A stretch of 64,000 nt of DNA from Salipiger mangrovisoli (GTDB taxonomy: Bacteria; Pseudomonadota; Alphaproteobacteria; Rhodobacterales; Rhodobacteraceae): contig NZ_JADFFK010000008.1 of NCBI RefSeq assembly GCF_015223355.1, positions 1 to 64,000 on the forward strand, given 5' to 3'. This document shows positions 20,381-29,129 of the stretch, piece by piece (the stretch's first letter is position 1; each line of letters starts with the position of its first letter). The translations under genes and the position numbers were made by a program. The notes beneath the pieces are model-generated. The model searched no databases, was not told the origin of the DNA, and worked only from the letters and a program-made list of their open reading frames with translations.

Positions 20381-20705
20381 GGGTGGCAGGCGAGGCTGCC
20401 GGGCGCCCACAGGCCCGGAGGCTGGAGATTTGGGCGGGGCCGCCGGAAGCAGGTGCGACGCATGATTGCCGCCGAGGCGAAAAGCCAGAGCCAGGTGCGC
20501 GCGCGGCATGCTGCGGCGCGCGCCGCGGGCGGCACTGGCGAGGGGCCGCATTTCCTCGTCGGCGATCTGCGCAATGCCCAGGGCAACAAGATCGCGTTCC
20601 TTTCGGCGAACCCGCCGCAACCGGGGCGGCACGGCTGACACTCGGGGCACGGAGGAGGAGGCGTTCGTTGCCCTGGGCATCGCCGGAGCGCAAGTCAGGC
20701 AGCGT
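20381..20705. other. Intergenic, no supported gene
   Basis: About 325 bases. A 58-codon plus frame starting at 20462 and minus frames across the region have no ribosome-binding site or recognisable family. I see no terminator beyond the repeat. It could contain a degraded gene. Confidence 0.4.
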
Positions 20706-21260
20706 TCAGAGTTCGACGCGTTTCCACAGGCCGGGGTAGAGCGTCGGGAAGCCCTGCGGGTCCACGGTGATCTGCGCGCAGTGGCCGGTCTGTGCCGCCT
20801 CGTAGCCGATCAGCCCGCCGCGTTCACGGGTGTAGCTCTGGTCGAGCGGATCGAGCCGAGGGCCTGGCAGGCGCAGCCAGGCGGCGCAGACGGTCAGCCG
20901 TCCGACCTCGGGCAGGCGGCGCAGCGGCATCAGGCTGGTGGCCGGGGTAAAGGCAAAATCGACATCGGTGCATTCGGCAAGATCGGGCTGCGCCGTGCCG
21001 TTGACCAGCCAGGCACCGTTCTGCCGGGTGAGCCGCGTGCGCACCTCTTCGCCGCCGGCGGTGCCGGTGACATCGGCGCTGCGCGTCATCCAGTCCGGCC
21101 CGCAGCGGACGACGTAGTCGAGCGCCGCCCAGCCGGTGCCGTCGCGAAAGCGGGCATGGCCGACCAGCATGTAGCCATCCTCGAGCCGGGCGAGGCGGCA
21201 TTTGTCCTCGCCGTCGCGGTCGAGCGCGCGCCAATGGATGGTTGCCAGCGTCTCGCTCAT
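20706..21260 (-). CDS. Putative glycolipid-binding domain protein (PF06475-like)
   Basis: A 184-residue soluble protein beginning MSETLATIHWRALD. It has the features of the putative glycolipid-binding family: CRLARLEDGYMLVGHARF, LDYVVRCGPDWMTRSADV, a repeated beta-strand core, TDVDFAFTPATSLMPLRRL, then a tail GFPTLYPGLWKRVE. Such proteins fold as a beta-barrel like Pseudomonas PA1994, and their true ligand is unknown. ATG 21260 is preferred to 21353, which would add an Arg-rich lead with no signal. It is isolated on the minus strand, divergent from the kinase gene 200 nt away. Confidence 0.75.
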   Translation of the reverse strand: MSETLATIHWRALDRDGEDKCRLARLEDGYMLVGHARFRDGTGWAALDYVVRCGPDWMTRSADVTGTAGGEEVRTRLTRQNGAWLVNGTAQPDLAECTDVDFAFTPATSLMPLRRLPEVGRLTVCAAWLRLPGPRLDPLDQSYTRERGGLIGYEAAQTGHCAQITVDPQGFPTLYPGLWKRVEL

Positions 21261-21461
21261 GCGCGGACGCTGCCGCTGGCACCGGCGGGACCGGGACACA
21301 AATCGGTGATCGACTGGGGCATGTCCAACTCCTCCCACGGTTGGCTGTACCATGGTGCCCCTGCCCTAAGGTAAAGGCAAGCGGGCGTTTTGCATCGGTT
21401 TTCTTAAGACGATCTTCACCTTGCCCCGCCCATGCTGGGTCGGTCGCAGAGGGCTTGGAGC

Positions 21462-23624
21462 ATGGAGATCGCGGCACGTCTGGCCGAGGAACGGCGCGCG
21501 CGCCTGGCGGCAGAGCGCCTGCTGGAGCTGAAGCAGGCGGAGCTTTTCGCCGCCAACCGGAAGCTGAACACCCATGCGCGCCAGCTCAGCCACGAGATCA
21601 CCGAAACCCGCGCCGAGGTCGCCACGGTGCGCGACGAGAACCTGCGGGTCAAAACCCAGCTCGGCGCGGCGCACCAGAAGATCGAGCTTGTCGAGGGGCA
21701 GCTCTGGACCGCGCTCTCGTGCATGCGCGACGGCTTCGCCACCTTCAACGCCGAGCGGCGGATGGAACTGGCGAATCCCGCCTGGCTGGAGCTTTTCGAC
21801 GGGCTTGACACGATCCGCCCCGGCGCGGGCTACGCGCATGTTCTGGACATGATGGTCGAGGAGGGAATCGTCGATCTGCAGGGCGAGCATGGCGACGACT
21901 GGCGCGGCCGCATGGCCGCGCGCTGGGAGGCCGATCCGATCCCGACCGAGACCATCCGCATCTACACCGGCCAGTTCCTGCAATTGCAGGACCGCCATTT
22001 GCCCGACGGCGGGGTGGTGACGCTGAGCTTCGACATCACCGAGCTCATGCGCATGTGGTCGGCGCTGGAAGAGCTTCCGGACGGCTTCGTGCTCTACGAT
22101 GCGGAGGACCGGCTGCTGATGTGCAACGAGACCTATCGGGAGATCTACGCCGCCAGTGCGCCGGCGATCCTGCCCGGTGCCAGCTTCGAGGACATCCTGC
22201 GCTACGGGCTCGGGCGCGGACAGTACCGCGAGGCGGAGGGCCGCGAGGAGGCCTGGCTGGAGGAGCGGCTGGCGGCGCATCGCGGTGCCGGGCGGGCGCT
22301 CGAGCAGCAGCTTGGCGACGGCCGCTGGCTGCGGGTCTACGAGCGGCCGCTCTCCGACGGCGGGCGGGTCGGGCTGCGCATCGACATCACCGAGGCCAAG
22401 CGCATCCAGCAGGAGCTCGAGGAGGCGCGGCAACGGGCCGAGGTCGCCAGCCATGCCAAATCTTCCTTCCTGGCCAACATGAGCCACGAGATCAGGACGC
22501 CGATGAACGGGGTGGTGGGCATGGCCGAGCTGCTGATGGACGGTCCGCTCGGCGAGGAACAGAGGGTCTACGCCGAGACCATCCGCAGTTCGGGCGAGGC
22601 ATTGTTGCTGATCATCAATGACATCCTCGACTACTCCAAGATCGAGGCCGGGCGGCTGGTGATCGCCGCCGATCCCTTCGATCTCGAGCGGGCGATTGAC
22701 GAGGTGGCGCGGTTGCTGCGGCCCGCGGCGCAGGAAAAGGGCGTGGCGCTGCGGGTGGACTACGCGGCGGAGCTGCCGCGCCGCTTCATCGGCGACGCCG
22801 GGAGACTCCGGCAAATCCTGACCAACCTTGCCGGAAATGCGGTGAAGTTCACCGCTGAGGGCACGGTCGGGATCAGCGTTGCCGGACAGGTCGTTGGCGC
22901 GGTGGCGGAGCTGGAGATCCGTGTCGAGGATACCGGCATCGGCATCGCGGCCGACAAGCTTGAGCATATTTTCGGCGAGTTCAACCAGGTCGAGGACGCG
23001 CGCAACCGCGCTTTCGAGGGCACCGGGCTCGGGCTCGCGATCACCCGGCGGCTGGTCGAGATGATGGGCGGGGCGCTCTGGGTCGAGTCCGAGCTCGGCC
23101 GGGGCGCGCTCTTTGGCTTGCGCCTGCCGTTGCCGTTGAGCGGGGGGGCCGCCCTGCTCGGCGGTGAGGTGACCGCGGCAGAAGCGCCGGCGCTGCCGCC
23201 GCTCGATGTGCTGCTGGCAGAGGACAACCGCACCAACCAGCTGGTGTTCCGCAAGATGGCCGAAGCGCTGGGGCGCGATCTTGCGCTGCGCTTCGCCTGT
23301 GACGGGGCCGAGGCGGTCGGCGAATTCGAGGCGCGGCGTCCGGACCTCGTGTTCATGGATATCTCGATGCCGGGAATGGACGGCAAGGAGGCGACGCATC
23401 GCATCCGCGCGCTGGAGGGCGCCGGGCCGCGGGTGCCGATCATCGCGGTCACGGCGCATGCGATGAGCGGCGACCGCGAGGCACTGCTGGCGGCGGGGCT
23501 CGACGACTACCTCACCAAGCCGCTGCGCAAGGCCGAGCTGGCGCGGCTCATCGAGCGCTGGGGGGTGCCCGGCGCGACCGCGGCCGCGCCAGAGCCGCCA
23601 CCGGATCAGGCGGCGTTGGAATAG
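21462..23624 (+). CDS. Hybrid sensor histidine kinase with receiver domain (PAS-PAS-HisKA-HATPase-REC)
   Basis: About 720 residues, apparently cytoplasmic (no membrane segment). A coiled coil (about 1-80, rich in Glu/Arg/Leu) precedes two PAS-like regions (about 85-195 and 200-310) ending in FDITEL and IDITEAKR. The dimerisation domain follows, with phospho-accepting His near 342 in [10 protein letters not shown], then the ATPase lobe ([23 protein letters not shown]). The C-terminal receiver has its Asp near 633 in [16 protein letters not shown] 21462, 8 nt after AGAGGG, is preferred to 21432. No partner regulator is adjacent. The signal is unknown. Its last 19 nt overlap yaaA, which is convergent. 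Confidence 0.9.
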   Translation: MEIAARLAEERRARLAAERLLELKQAELFAANRKLNTHARQLSHEITETRAEVATVRDENLRVKTQLGAAHQKIELVEGQLWTALSCMRDGFATFNAERRMELANPAWLELFDGLDTIRPGAGYAHVLDMMVEEGIVDLQGEHGDDWRGRMAARWEADPIPTETIRIYTGQFLQLQDRHLPDGGVVTLSFDITELMRMWSALEELPDGFVLYDAEDRLLMCNETYREIYAASAPAILPGASFEDILRYGLGRGQYREAEGREEAWLEERLAAHRGAGRALEQQLGDGRWLRVYERPLSDGGRVGLRIDITEAKRIQQELEEARQRAEVASHAKSSFLANMSHEIRTPMNGVVGMAELLMDGPLGEEQRVYAETIRSSGEALLLIINDILDYSKIEAGRLVIAADPFDLERAIDEVARLLRPAAQEKGVALRVDYAAELPRRFIGDAGRLRQILTNLAGNAVKFTAEGTVGISVAGQVVGAVAELEIRVEDTGIGIAADKLEHIFGEFNQVEDARNRAFEGTGLGLAITRRLVEMMGGALWVESELGRGALFGLRLPLPLSGGAALLGGEVTAAEAPALPPLDVLLAEDNRTNQLVFRKMAEALGRDLALRFACDGAEAVGEFEARRPDLVFMDISMPGMDGKEATHRIRALEGAGPRVPIIAVTAHAMSGDREALLAAGLDDYLTKPLRKAELARLIERWGVPGATAAAPEPPPDQAALE

Positions 23625-24382
23625 GGCCGGATGAACACCGGCTGATCCTCGGTCGAGCGCTCGGCGTCATAGGCATAGCCGCCGAGATCGAAGTCGCGCA
23701 GCCCTTCGGGGTTGGTGATCCGGCGGGTGACGATGAAGCGGGCCATCGCGCCGCGGGCGCGCTTGGCATAGAAGCTGACCACCTTGGGCGCGCCGTCCTT
23801 GTCCTCGAGGAACTGCGGGGTGATCACCCGCAGCTTCAGCGCCTTGGGGGCGACCGCGCCGAAATATTCCTGGCTGGCGCAGTTCACCAGGACCTCGGCG
23901 CCGGTGGTCTCGCCCTGCGCGTTCAGCGCATTCGACAGCTGGTCGCCCCAGTAGTCGTAGAGCGACTTGCCGCGCTCGGTCTTCAGGCGCGAGCCCATCT
24001 CCAGCCGGTAGGGCTGGATGGCGTCGCGCGGACGCAGCACGCCGTAGAGGCCCGACAGGATCCGCAGGTGATCCTGCGCGTAGTCCATTTCCTCGGGATC
24101 GAGCGAGCTGGCGTCGAGCCCCTGGTAGGTGTCACCGGCAAAGGCCAGGGCGGCGGGGCGCAGCGCCTCGATCTCGGGCTCTTCTGCATAGTCGCGGAAG
24201 CGCTCGTGGTTGAGATTTGCGAGACTGTCCGACAGGTGCATCAGCTTCTTCAGGTCACCGGTGGTCAGGCCGCGCGCGGTCTCGACCAGGCGCAGCGCAT
24301 CCTCGCCGAAATCCGGCGTCGTCATCTCGGTGTCACGGGGTGCCCAATCCAGTTTCTTCGCGGGCGAAATCACCACGAGCAT
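23606..24382 (-). CDS. yaaA: Peroxide stress protein YaaA (DUF328)
   Basis: A 258-residue member of the YaaA/UPF0246 family, which in E. coli lowers free iron during hydrogen peroxide stress and binds DNA. It begins [13 protein letters not shown], with the conserved SPAKKLD, and has [21 protein letters not shown] and the [12 protein letters not shown] stretch. The length fits. It is 41 nt downstream of recQ on the same strand, so probably the second gene of a recQ-yaaA operon concerned with DNA damage and oxidative stress. It overlaps the convergent kinase gene by 19 nt. Confidence 0.9.
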   Translation of the reverse strand: MLVVISPAKKLDWAPRDTEMTTPDFGEDALRLVETARGLTTGDLKKLMHLSDSLANLNHERFRDYAEEPEIEALRPAALAFAGDTYQGLDASSLDPEEMDYAQDHLRILSGLYGVLRPRDAIQPYRLEMGSRLKTERGKSLYDYWGDQLSNALNAQGETTGAEVLVNCASQEYFGAVAPKALKLRVITPQFLEDKDGAPKVVSFYAKRARGAMARFIVTRRITNPEGLRDFDLGGYAYDAERSTEDQPVFIRPYSNAA

Positions 24383-24423
24383 TCGCGGTCACTCCTTGAA
24401 CAGATCCAGAACTTGGAATGGTT

Positions 24424-26481
24424 CTAACCAGCTTCGGCGAGAAGGTCCATAAAGGCCGGACCGAAACGTTCAAACCGTCGGTCGCCGAGAATCCGCTCCA
24501 GATCCTCGGGCGCGGGATCGCGCAGCCCGGCGATCTTGGCGAGCAGCGAGGCGGAGCAGGAGAGCGGCTTCTCGGTGCCGTCCTCGCCGCGGATCAGTTC
24601 GGCCTGGGCGCTCATCAGCCGGTCGTAGAGATCGCCGGTGCCGCGCGCGGCGGCGCGCATGCGCAGCGGATGCGTCTCCTCCGGCGCGCCGCCGGTGATC
24701 ACCGAGAGGAACTCGGCACCGTAGCGTTCGAGCTTCTTGGCGCCGACGCCGCTGATCGCCCCCATCTGGTCCAGCGTCTCGGGGCGGCGCTCGGCCATCT
24801 CGATCAGCGTGCGGTCGGGGAAGATCATGTAGGCGGGCAAGGACGCCGCCTCGGCCAACGCACGGCGTTTGGCCTTCAGCGCCGACATCAGCGGCGCGTC
24901 CTCTTCCGACACAAGCGTCTTGACCTGCGGGCGGCGCTCGGCGGCCTTGTCGATCACGTCGCGGCGCAGCGCGATGCTCTCTTCCCCGCGCAGGATCGGG
25001 CGGGCGGCCTCGGTCATCACCAGCGCGCCGTGGCGCTCGGGGTCGGGGCGCACGAGGTCACGCCCCATCATCTGCCGGAACACCGCCTGCCATTGGCCTT
25101 TCTTCAGGTCCTTGCCGACGCCGAAGGTCGGCAAGCCATCATGGCCGCGCTGGCGCACCTTGTCGGTCTCATTGCCCAGAAGGATGTCGATCAGGTGCCC
25201 GGCGCCGAAATTCTCGCCGGTGCGCAGCGCCGCCGAGAGCGCCTTGCGCACCGCCTCGGTGCCGTCGAAGACCTCCGGCGGGCTGTCGCAGAGATCGCAG
25301 TTGCCGCAGGGCGCGGCGTCTTCGCCGAAATAGCGCAGCAGGGTCTGGCGCCGGCATTCCAGCGCTTCGGCGAGCCCGAGCAGCGCGTTGAGCCGGCCGT
25401 GGTCGGCAACCCGCCGCTCGGGCGGCGCCATGCCTTCGTCGATCTGCGCGCGGCGCAGGCGGATGTCGTCGGCGCCGTAGAGGGTGAGCGTTTCCGCAGG
25501 CGCGCCGTCACGCCCGGCGCGGCCGATCTCCTGGTAGTAGGCCTCGATGCTCTTCGGAAGGTCGGCATGGGCGACCCAGCGGATGTCGGGCTTGTCGACC
25601 CCCATGCCGAAGGCGACCGTGGCGCAGACGATCAGCCCGTCCTCGGTGGCGAAGCGCTCCTCGACGGCGCGCCGGGCCTCGGCCTCCATGCCGCCGTGGT
25701 AGAAGCAGGTGGGGTGCCCCTCGTCGCCGAGCGCCTTTGACAGCGCTTCGGTCTTGGCGCGGGTGCCGCAATAGACGATGCCCGAGCGGCCCCGGCGGGC
25801 GGCGGCGAAGCGCAGGATCTGCGCACGGGGGCTGTCCTTGGGGGAAAAGGCGAGGTGGATGTTGGGCCGGTCGAAGCCGCGCAGGAAGGTCTCAGGCTGC
25901 TGGCCGTCGAAAAGCCGGGTGACGATCTCGGCCTGGGTCTCCTGGTCGGCGGTGGCGGTGAAGGCGGCGATCGGCACGTTCAGCGCGCGGCGCAGCTCGC
26001 CGATGCGCAGGTAGTCGGGGCGGAAATCATGCCCCCACTGGCTGACGCAATGCGCCTCGTCGACCGCGATCAGCCCGACGCCCGCCTGCGCCAGCATCCG
26101 CTGCGTGCCGGTGGAAGCGAGCCGTTCCGGCGCGAGGTAAAGGAGCCTAAGCGAGCCGTCCTCGAGCCCCTGCCAGACGGCGTCGGTCTCCTCCTGGGTG
26201 TTGCCCGAGGTCAGCGCGCCGGCCGCCACGCCGGCCTCGCGCAGCCCGCGCACCTGGTCCCGCATCAGCGCGATCAGCGGCGAGATCACTACTGTCAGCC
26301 CGCCGCGCAGCAGCGCCGGCAACTGGTAGCAGAGCGACTTGCCGCCCCCGGTGGGCATGATCGCCAGAACATTGTGCCCCGCCGCCACGGCCGCGACGAT
26401 CTCGCCCTGACCAGGACGAAAGGCGTCATAGCCGAAAATGTCTTTCAGCAGCGCCTCGGCGGGCGCGGTGTCGCGTGGCAT
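24424..26481 (-). CDS. recQ: ATP-dependent DNA helicase RecQ
   Basis: A 685-residue 3'-5' helicase used in recombination repair. Domains in order: DEAD helicase core with Walker A MPTGGGKSLC (about 42-51) and DEAHC (about 140); helicase C domain with GRAGRDG; zinc-binding motif CRRQTLLRYFG...CGNCDLC; winged helix; and a C-terminal HRDC (about 510-590, DRTLIEMAERRP). The start at 26481 (MPRDTAPAEALL) is chosen over 26649, whose 56 extra residues are not RecQ-like. A GTGTGA/TCACAC inverted repeat lies just upstream (about 26500-26530), near the likely promoter. Confidence 0.95.
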   Translation of the reverse strand: MPRDTAPAEALLKDIFGYDAFRPGQGEIVAAVAAGHNVLAIMPTGGGKSLCYQLPALLRGGLTVVISPLIALMRDQVRGLREAGVAAGALTSGNTQEETDAVWQGLEDGSLRLLYLAPERLASTGTQRMLAQAGVGLIAVDEAHCVSQWGHDFRPDYLRIGELRRALNVPIAAFTATADQETQAEIVTRLFDGQQPETFLRGFDRPNIHLAFSPKDSPRAQILRFAAARRGRSGIVYCGTRAKTEALSKALGDEGHPTCFYHGGMEAEARRAVEERFATEDGLIVCATVAFGMGVDKPDIRWVAHADLPKSIEAYYQEIGRAGRDGAPAETLTLYGADDIRLRRAQIDEGMAPPERRVADHGRLNALLGLAEALECRRQTLLRYFGEDAAPCGNCDLCDSPPEVFDGTEAVRKALSAALRTGENFGAGHLIDILLGNETDKVRQRGHDGLPTFGVGKDLKKGQWQAVFRQMMGRDLVRPDPERHGALVMTEAARPILRGEESIALRRDVIDKAAERRPQVKTLVSEEDAPLMSALKAKRRALAEAASLPAYMIFPDRTLIEMAERRPETLDQMGAISGVGAKKLERYGAEFLSVITGGAPEETHPLRMRAAARGTGDLYDRLMSAQAELIRGEDGTEKPLSCSASLLAKIAGLRDPAPEDLERILGDRRFERFGPAFMDLLAEAG

Positions 26482-26598
26482 GGCTGGGGGCCTGATTATG
26501 TGTGACTGCTCTACAACGCAGACTCTCACACTAAGATTCGGTGAACAAGGCCCCGCGCCCCTTCCGACGCGTGGTTCGCCCTGGTGGGCGGCGGGTTT

Positions 26599-26697
26599 GC
26601 GTATTTGGAAAGAGAAGAAAGCCGCGCGGCCGGGTCTTCTTCTAGGCAAAAATATCCCGGGGGTGAATTCGCGTAGCGAAGAGGGGGCAGCGCCCCC
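26599..26697 (-). repeat. Dispersed 3'-UTR palindromic repeat, copy C
   Basis: It lies 13 nt after the arfB stop, read on the minus strand: hairpin GGGGGC-GCT-GCCCCC (26697-26683), a GCTACGCG spacer, ACCCCCGGGATATTTTTG with CCTAGAAGAAGA (26664-26634), then the inverted partner TTTCTTCTCTTTCC AAATACGC (26620-26599). The order and orientation relative to the upstream stop codon are those of copies A and D. Confidence 0.8.
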
Positions 26698-26710
26698 ATT
26701 TTGCGGGGTC

Positions 26711-27130
26711 TCAATCCGGATCGACCTTGCCGCGCATGGCCTTGACCTCGCCGCGTTCCTTCTTGGCCTTGATCCGGCGGTTCTTGGAGCCGAGCGTCGG
26801 CTTGGTGGCGATGCGGCGGCGCGGCTTTTCCAGCGCCTTGCGGATCAGCTCGGCGAGGCGCTCGCGGGCGATCTCGCGGTTGCGGGCCTGGCTGCGGGTG
26901 TCCTCGACCTGCAGGATCAGCGCGCCATCCTTGCTCCAGCGCCGCCCGGCGAGCCGCTTCAGCCGGGCTTTCACCGGGGCGGGCAGGTTCGGCGAGCGCT
27001 CGGCCTCGAACCGCAGTTCGACGGCGGTCGAGACCTTGTTGACGTTCTGCCCGCCGGGGCCGGAGGCGCGGATGAACTGCTCGGTGAGTTCCCAGTCCTC
27101 GATGTGTAGGGTGTCGGTGATGCGCAGCAT
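26711..27130 (-). CDS. arfB: Alternative ribosome-rescue factor / peptidyl-tRNA hydrolase ArfB
   Basis: A 139-residue release-factor homologue (YaeJ/ICT1 type) that frees ribosomes stalled at the 3' end of broken messages. The catalytic GGQ is at about 26-28 in SGPGGQNVNKVSTAVELRF (in part). The long basic C-terminal tail (KKERGEVKAMRGK) is the element that enters the empty mRNA channel. No stop-codon recognition domain is present, as expected. It sits downstream of a small ORF with an extreme Shine-Dalgarno sequence and several hairpins on the same strand, which may affect its transcription. Confidence 0.94.
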   Translation of the reverse strand: MLRITDTLHIEDWELTEQFIRASGPGGQNVNKVSTAVELRFEAERSPNLPAPVKARLKRLAGRRWSKDGALILQVEDTRSQARNREIARERLAELIRKALEKPRRRIATKPTLGSKNRRIKAKKERGEVKAMRGKVDPD

Positions 27131-27194
27131 GGGCGGAATTTAGCGCGGCGCCGGGGCGGCGCAAGCAGGTAGCGGTTGCGGCGGATGAGCAAAC

Positions 27195-27220
27195 GGCCCG
27201 CGCCGGAGCGGGCACGGGCC
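27195..27220 (-). terminator. Hairpin, possible terminator before arfB
   Basis: GGCCCG (27195-27200) and CGGGCC (27215-27220) pair, with further GC pairing inside. On the minus strand GTTTGCTC follows. It may end the short transcript that begins near 27430, before arfB. The weak T run makes this uncertain. Confidence 0.4.
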
Positions 27221-27235
27221 ATTTCTGAAAGCGGG

Positions 27236-27284
27236 TCTCGAAAGTGAAATGGGCCACGCGGCCTGTCGCGTGACCCATTCGAGA
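27236..27284 (-). other. Imperfect long hairpin downstream of the 18-codon ORF
   Basis: CGCGTGACCCATTCGAGA (27267-27284) pairs with 27236-27260, giving about 17 bp with one mismatch and a 7-nt bulge. It lies between the small ORF and arfB and looks like part of a structured RNA. Confidence 0.5.
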
Positions 27285-27305
27285 CGTCAAGGAGGCGGGG
27301 CCGGT

Positions 27306-27350
27306 TAGGGCAGCGCCAATTCGGGTTCCTTCACGCCAGGGGCTGCCCTA
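27306..27350 (-). other. Hairpin containing the stop codon of the 18-codon ORF
   Basis: TAGGGCAGC (minus strand, 27350-27342) pairs perfectly with GCTGCCCTA (27314-27306) across a 27-nt loop. The first three bases of the arm are the TAG stop codon of the preceding small ORF, so a ribosome finishing that ORF would melt the stem. Confidence 0.65.
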
Positions 27351-27404
27351 GCGTACTGCCCTCCGAACTGTCCCAACACCCTTCTCCAATGCTTCTCTAG
27401 ACAC
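27348..27404 (-). CDS. 18-codon ORF with extreme Shine-Dalgarno, possible leader peptide
   Basis: GTG start at 27404, TAG stop at 27350-27348. The peptide is MSREALEKGVGTVRRAVR, basic and probably helical. The ribosome-binding site GAAAGGAGGTGATCC (27420-27406) is complementary to 15 nt of the 16S rRNA 3' end, with GGAGG 7 nt from the start, far stronger than any other gene here. The stop codon lies in a perfect 9-bp hairpin, and two further hairpins follow before arfB. This design suggests regulation by translation of the small ORF, or an sRNA/mRNA hybrid. The function is not known to me. Confidence 0.5.
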   Translation of the reverse strand: MSREALEKGVGTVRRAVR

Positions 27405-27486
27405 TGGATCACCTCCTTTCAGCTGTTTTGAAAACGCAATTTCAGCGTGCCATGGAAAAGCACATCCGCAAAGCGTTTTTGCAGCT

Positions 27487-28128
27487 TCAGGCGATTGCCC
27501 GCGAGGAAACTGCCTTAGAAACGATCATCCGGAAGGGCGCGAGGGCAAGGATCGCCAGCGACAGCTTCACCAACCAGTCGGCCAGGCCCAGCGAGACCCA
27601 GAGCGGCACGACGGGGCCCACGCCGAGCAACGGCAGTGTTTCATTGGCCCAGGACACGTCGTTGCCCGGCTCGAGGAAGCTCAGCGACCCGGCGAAGGCC
27701 ACCAAGAAGAAAATCGCCGTGTCGAGCGAGCTGCCGACGAGGGTCGAGGCCAGCGGTGCGCGCCACCAGGCGCCGCCCCTCAACCTGTCGAAGATGCTGA
27801 CGTCCATCATCTGCGCGGCGAGGAAGGCGGCGCCGGACCCGATGGCGACCCGCAGCGTGACCGCGGGATAGGTGTAGCCGTCGCCCTGGAGCATCACCTG
27901 CGTGCCGATCAGCGAGCAGATCACCCCGGTGACGAAGCCGGCGAGTACCACCTTGCGCGCGGCCTGCACGCCGTAGAGGCGGTTCATCAGGTCGGTGACG
28001 AGGAAGGCGACGGGATAGGTGAAGGCGCCCCAGGTCAGCCATTGACCAAAGAGAATCTGCACGAGGATGTTCGAGGCCAGCACGGTGGCGGCCATGGCAA
28101 GGATGCCGGGAAGGTAGGCGCGTGTCAT
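27487..28128 (-). CDS. yhhQ: Queuosine precursor transporter (YhhQ/VUT family)
   Basis: A 213-residue inner-membrane protein with about six segments, of the VUT_1/YhhQ family that imports queuine or preQ precursors for tRNA modification. Typical stretches: ASNILVQILFGQWLTWGAFTYP, FLVTDLMNRLYG, and GSSLDTAIFFLVAF. ATG 28128 (MTRAYLPGILAM) is preferred to an in-frame start at 28170 lacking hydrophobic character. The 65-nt leader is too short for an obvious preQ1 riboswitch. It lies downstream of a phytase-like lipoprotein gene on the same strand. Confidence 0.88.
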   Translation of the reverse strand: MTRAYLPGILAMAATVLASNILVQILFGQWLTWGAFTYPVAFLVTDLMNRLYGVQAARKVVLAGFVTGVICSLIGTQVMLQGDGYTYPAVTLRVAIGSGAAFLAAQMMDVSIFDRLRGGAWWRAPLASTLVGSSLDTAIFFLVAFAGSLSFLEPGNDVSWANETLPLLGVGPVVPLWVSLGLADWLVKLSLAILALAPFRMIVSKAVSSRAIA

Positions 28129-28193
28129 GAGGGTGACCCGTTTTACAAGGTGGCGGGGAACTCGGCCCACCTGACCGGCGGACGGACGGGTCT

Positions 28194-29129
28194 TTACTGG
28201 CTGAGTGCGCGCGGATCAAGCGATTCCGGCAGCTCGTATTCGACCAGCTGGGTTTTCTGGAAGAACTTGAAGTTGTCATCCGAGATCATCGTCAGCCGGA
28301 TCCGCCCCGGTTCCGGGCTCCAGACCGCCAGACCTTCGAGGTTGTCGTGCTCGAACGGTGTGCTCTCAAGGAGCGTCGCCTCGTTGCGCGGAACGTCGCC
28401 CGCGATGTCGAAGCGACGCACGCGGCTGCGGAAGGCGTAGCCGGTGAACTCGCGCTCCAGCAGGTAGAACCGCCCATCCGGCCCGATGTCGGCCCCGACG
28501 GCGAGATAGCCGCCGCGCCGCGGCAGGTCGAAGACATGGCTCCAGGTTCCGTTCTCCAGCCGCCAGACCGGGAAGGGCCGGGTGATCTGGCCAGAGCGTT
28601 CGGGCAGGGTCAGCAGCCGGCCCCGGTCATCGATGGCCAGCGCCTCCATGCCGGAGTTGTTTTGCAGTTGCGGGTAGAAGGAACCGCGCGGGAGCACGGT
28701 TGCGGGCAGGTCGTAGCGCTCCGAGGCGTGGATGCGCGGCGGACCTTCGAAGGAGACGTAGAGACGTCCGTCCGCGCCGATCGCCAGCCCCTCGGCGTCG
28801 TCGATGTCGGGGTGGATCCGCGTGCCGGTCTCGTCGAGCAGTTTTTCCACCGGGCTCGCCGCGAGACCGGTGATCCTGCCGGAGGTTGCGGCGCGCGTGA
28901 AATGGCCCATGACGATACTGCCGCGATCGCTGATCGCGGTGAACTGCAGGCCGTCGTCGCTGACCTCCAGCCCCGAGAAGCCGCCGAAGCGGTCATGCGA
29001 ATCGCTCCAGGTATAGGTGCCGATGTAGCGGGCGCTGGCGGTAGCTTCCGGCGATCCGGCGCAGGCCGAGACCGCCAGGAGGCAAGCCAGCCCCGCGACG
29101 ATCACTGCGCTGCGACGACGGATGCGCAT
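28194..29129 (-). CDS. Phytase-like esterase-domain lipoprotein (PF13449)
   Basis: A 311-residue protein with lipobox LAVSAC (Cys about 23), so probably lipid-anchored in the periplasm. The rest is a beta-propeller of the 'esterase-like activity of phytase' family: FGGFSGLEVSDDGLQF, IDDAEGLAIGADGRLYVSFEG (in part), NSGMEALAIDDRGRLL, and NLEGLAVWSPEPGRIRLTMISDDNF (in part). The catalytic role and substrate are unclear. Its start overlaps the end of mepA by 28 nt in another frame, indicating tight coupling in the UMF1-mepA-phytase operon. Confidence 0.85.
   Translation of the reverse strand: MRIRRRSAVIVAGLACLLAVSACAGSPEATASARYIGTYTWSDSHDRFGGFSGLEVSDDGLQFTAISDRGSIVMGHFTRAATSGRITGLAASPVEKLLDETGTRIHPDIDDAEGLAIGADGRLYVSFEGPPRIHASERYDLPATVLPRGSFYPQLQNNSGMEALAIDDRGRLLTLPERSGQITRPFPVWRLENGTWSHVFDLPRRGGYLAVGADIGPDGRFYLLEREFTGYAFRSRVRRFDIAGDVPRNEATLLESTPFEHDNLEGLAVWSPEPGRIRLTMISDDNFKFFQKTQLVEYELPESLDPRALSQ

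Larger units (their letters stand above)
27131..27486. other. Structured intergenic region between the queuosine transporter and arfB
   Basis: About 356 bases with no long gene. It holds the small ORF at 27348-27404 and three hairpins, and upstream (27421-27480) a moderately AT-rich stretch (TTGCGTTTTCAAAACAGC on the minus strand) that could be the promoter of a short transcript. No rRNA gene is present, although 27404-27420 reads like the 16S 3' end. Confidence 0.6.

Noticed and set aside
21366-23459. 697-codon minus-strand frame antisense to the hybrid kinase
   Set aside because: Shadow frame; the kinase motifs on the plus strand are complete.
26500-26530. GTGTGA/TCACAC inverted repeat before recQ as a LexA site
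   Set aside because: It does not match the GTTC-N7-GTTC type LexA box of this lineage; kept only as a remark under recQ.
27404-27420. Sequence identical to the 16S rRNA 3' end on the plus strand
   Set aside because: No other 16S or ITS sequence around it; on the minus strand it is a maximal Shine-Dalgarno before a GTG start.
28129-28193. preQ1 riboswitch before the queuosine-precursor transporter
   Set aside because: The leader is only 65 nt and I see no preQ1 aptamer pattern.
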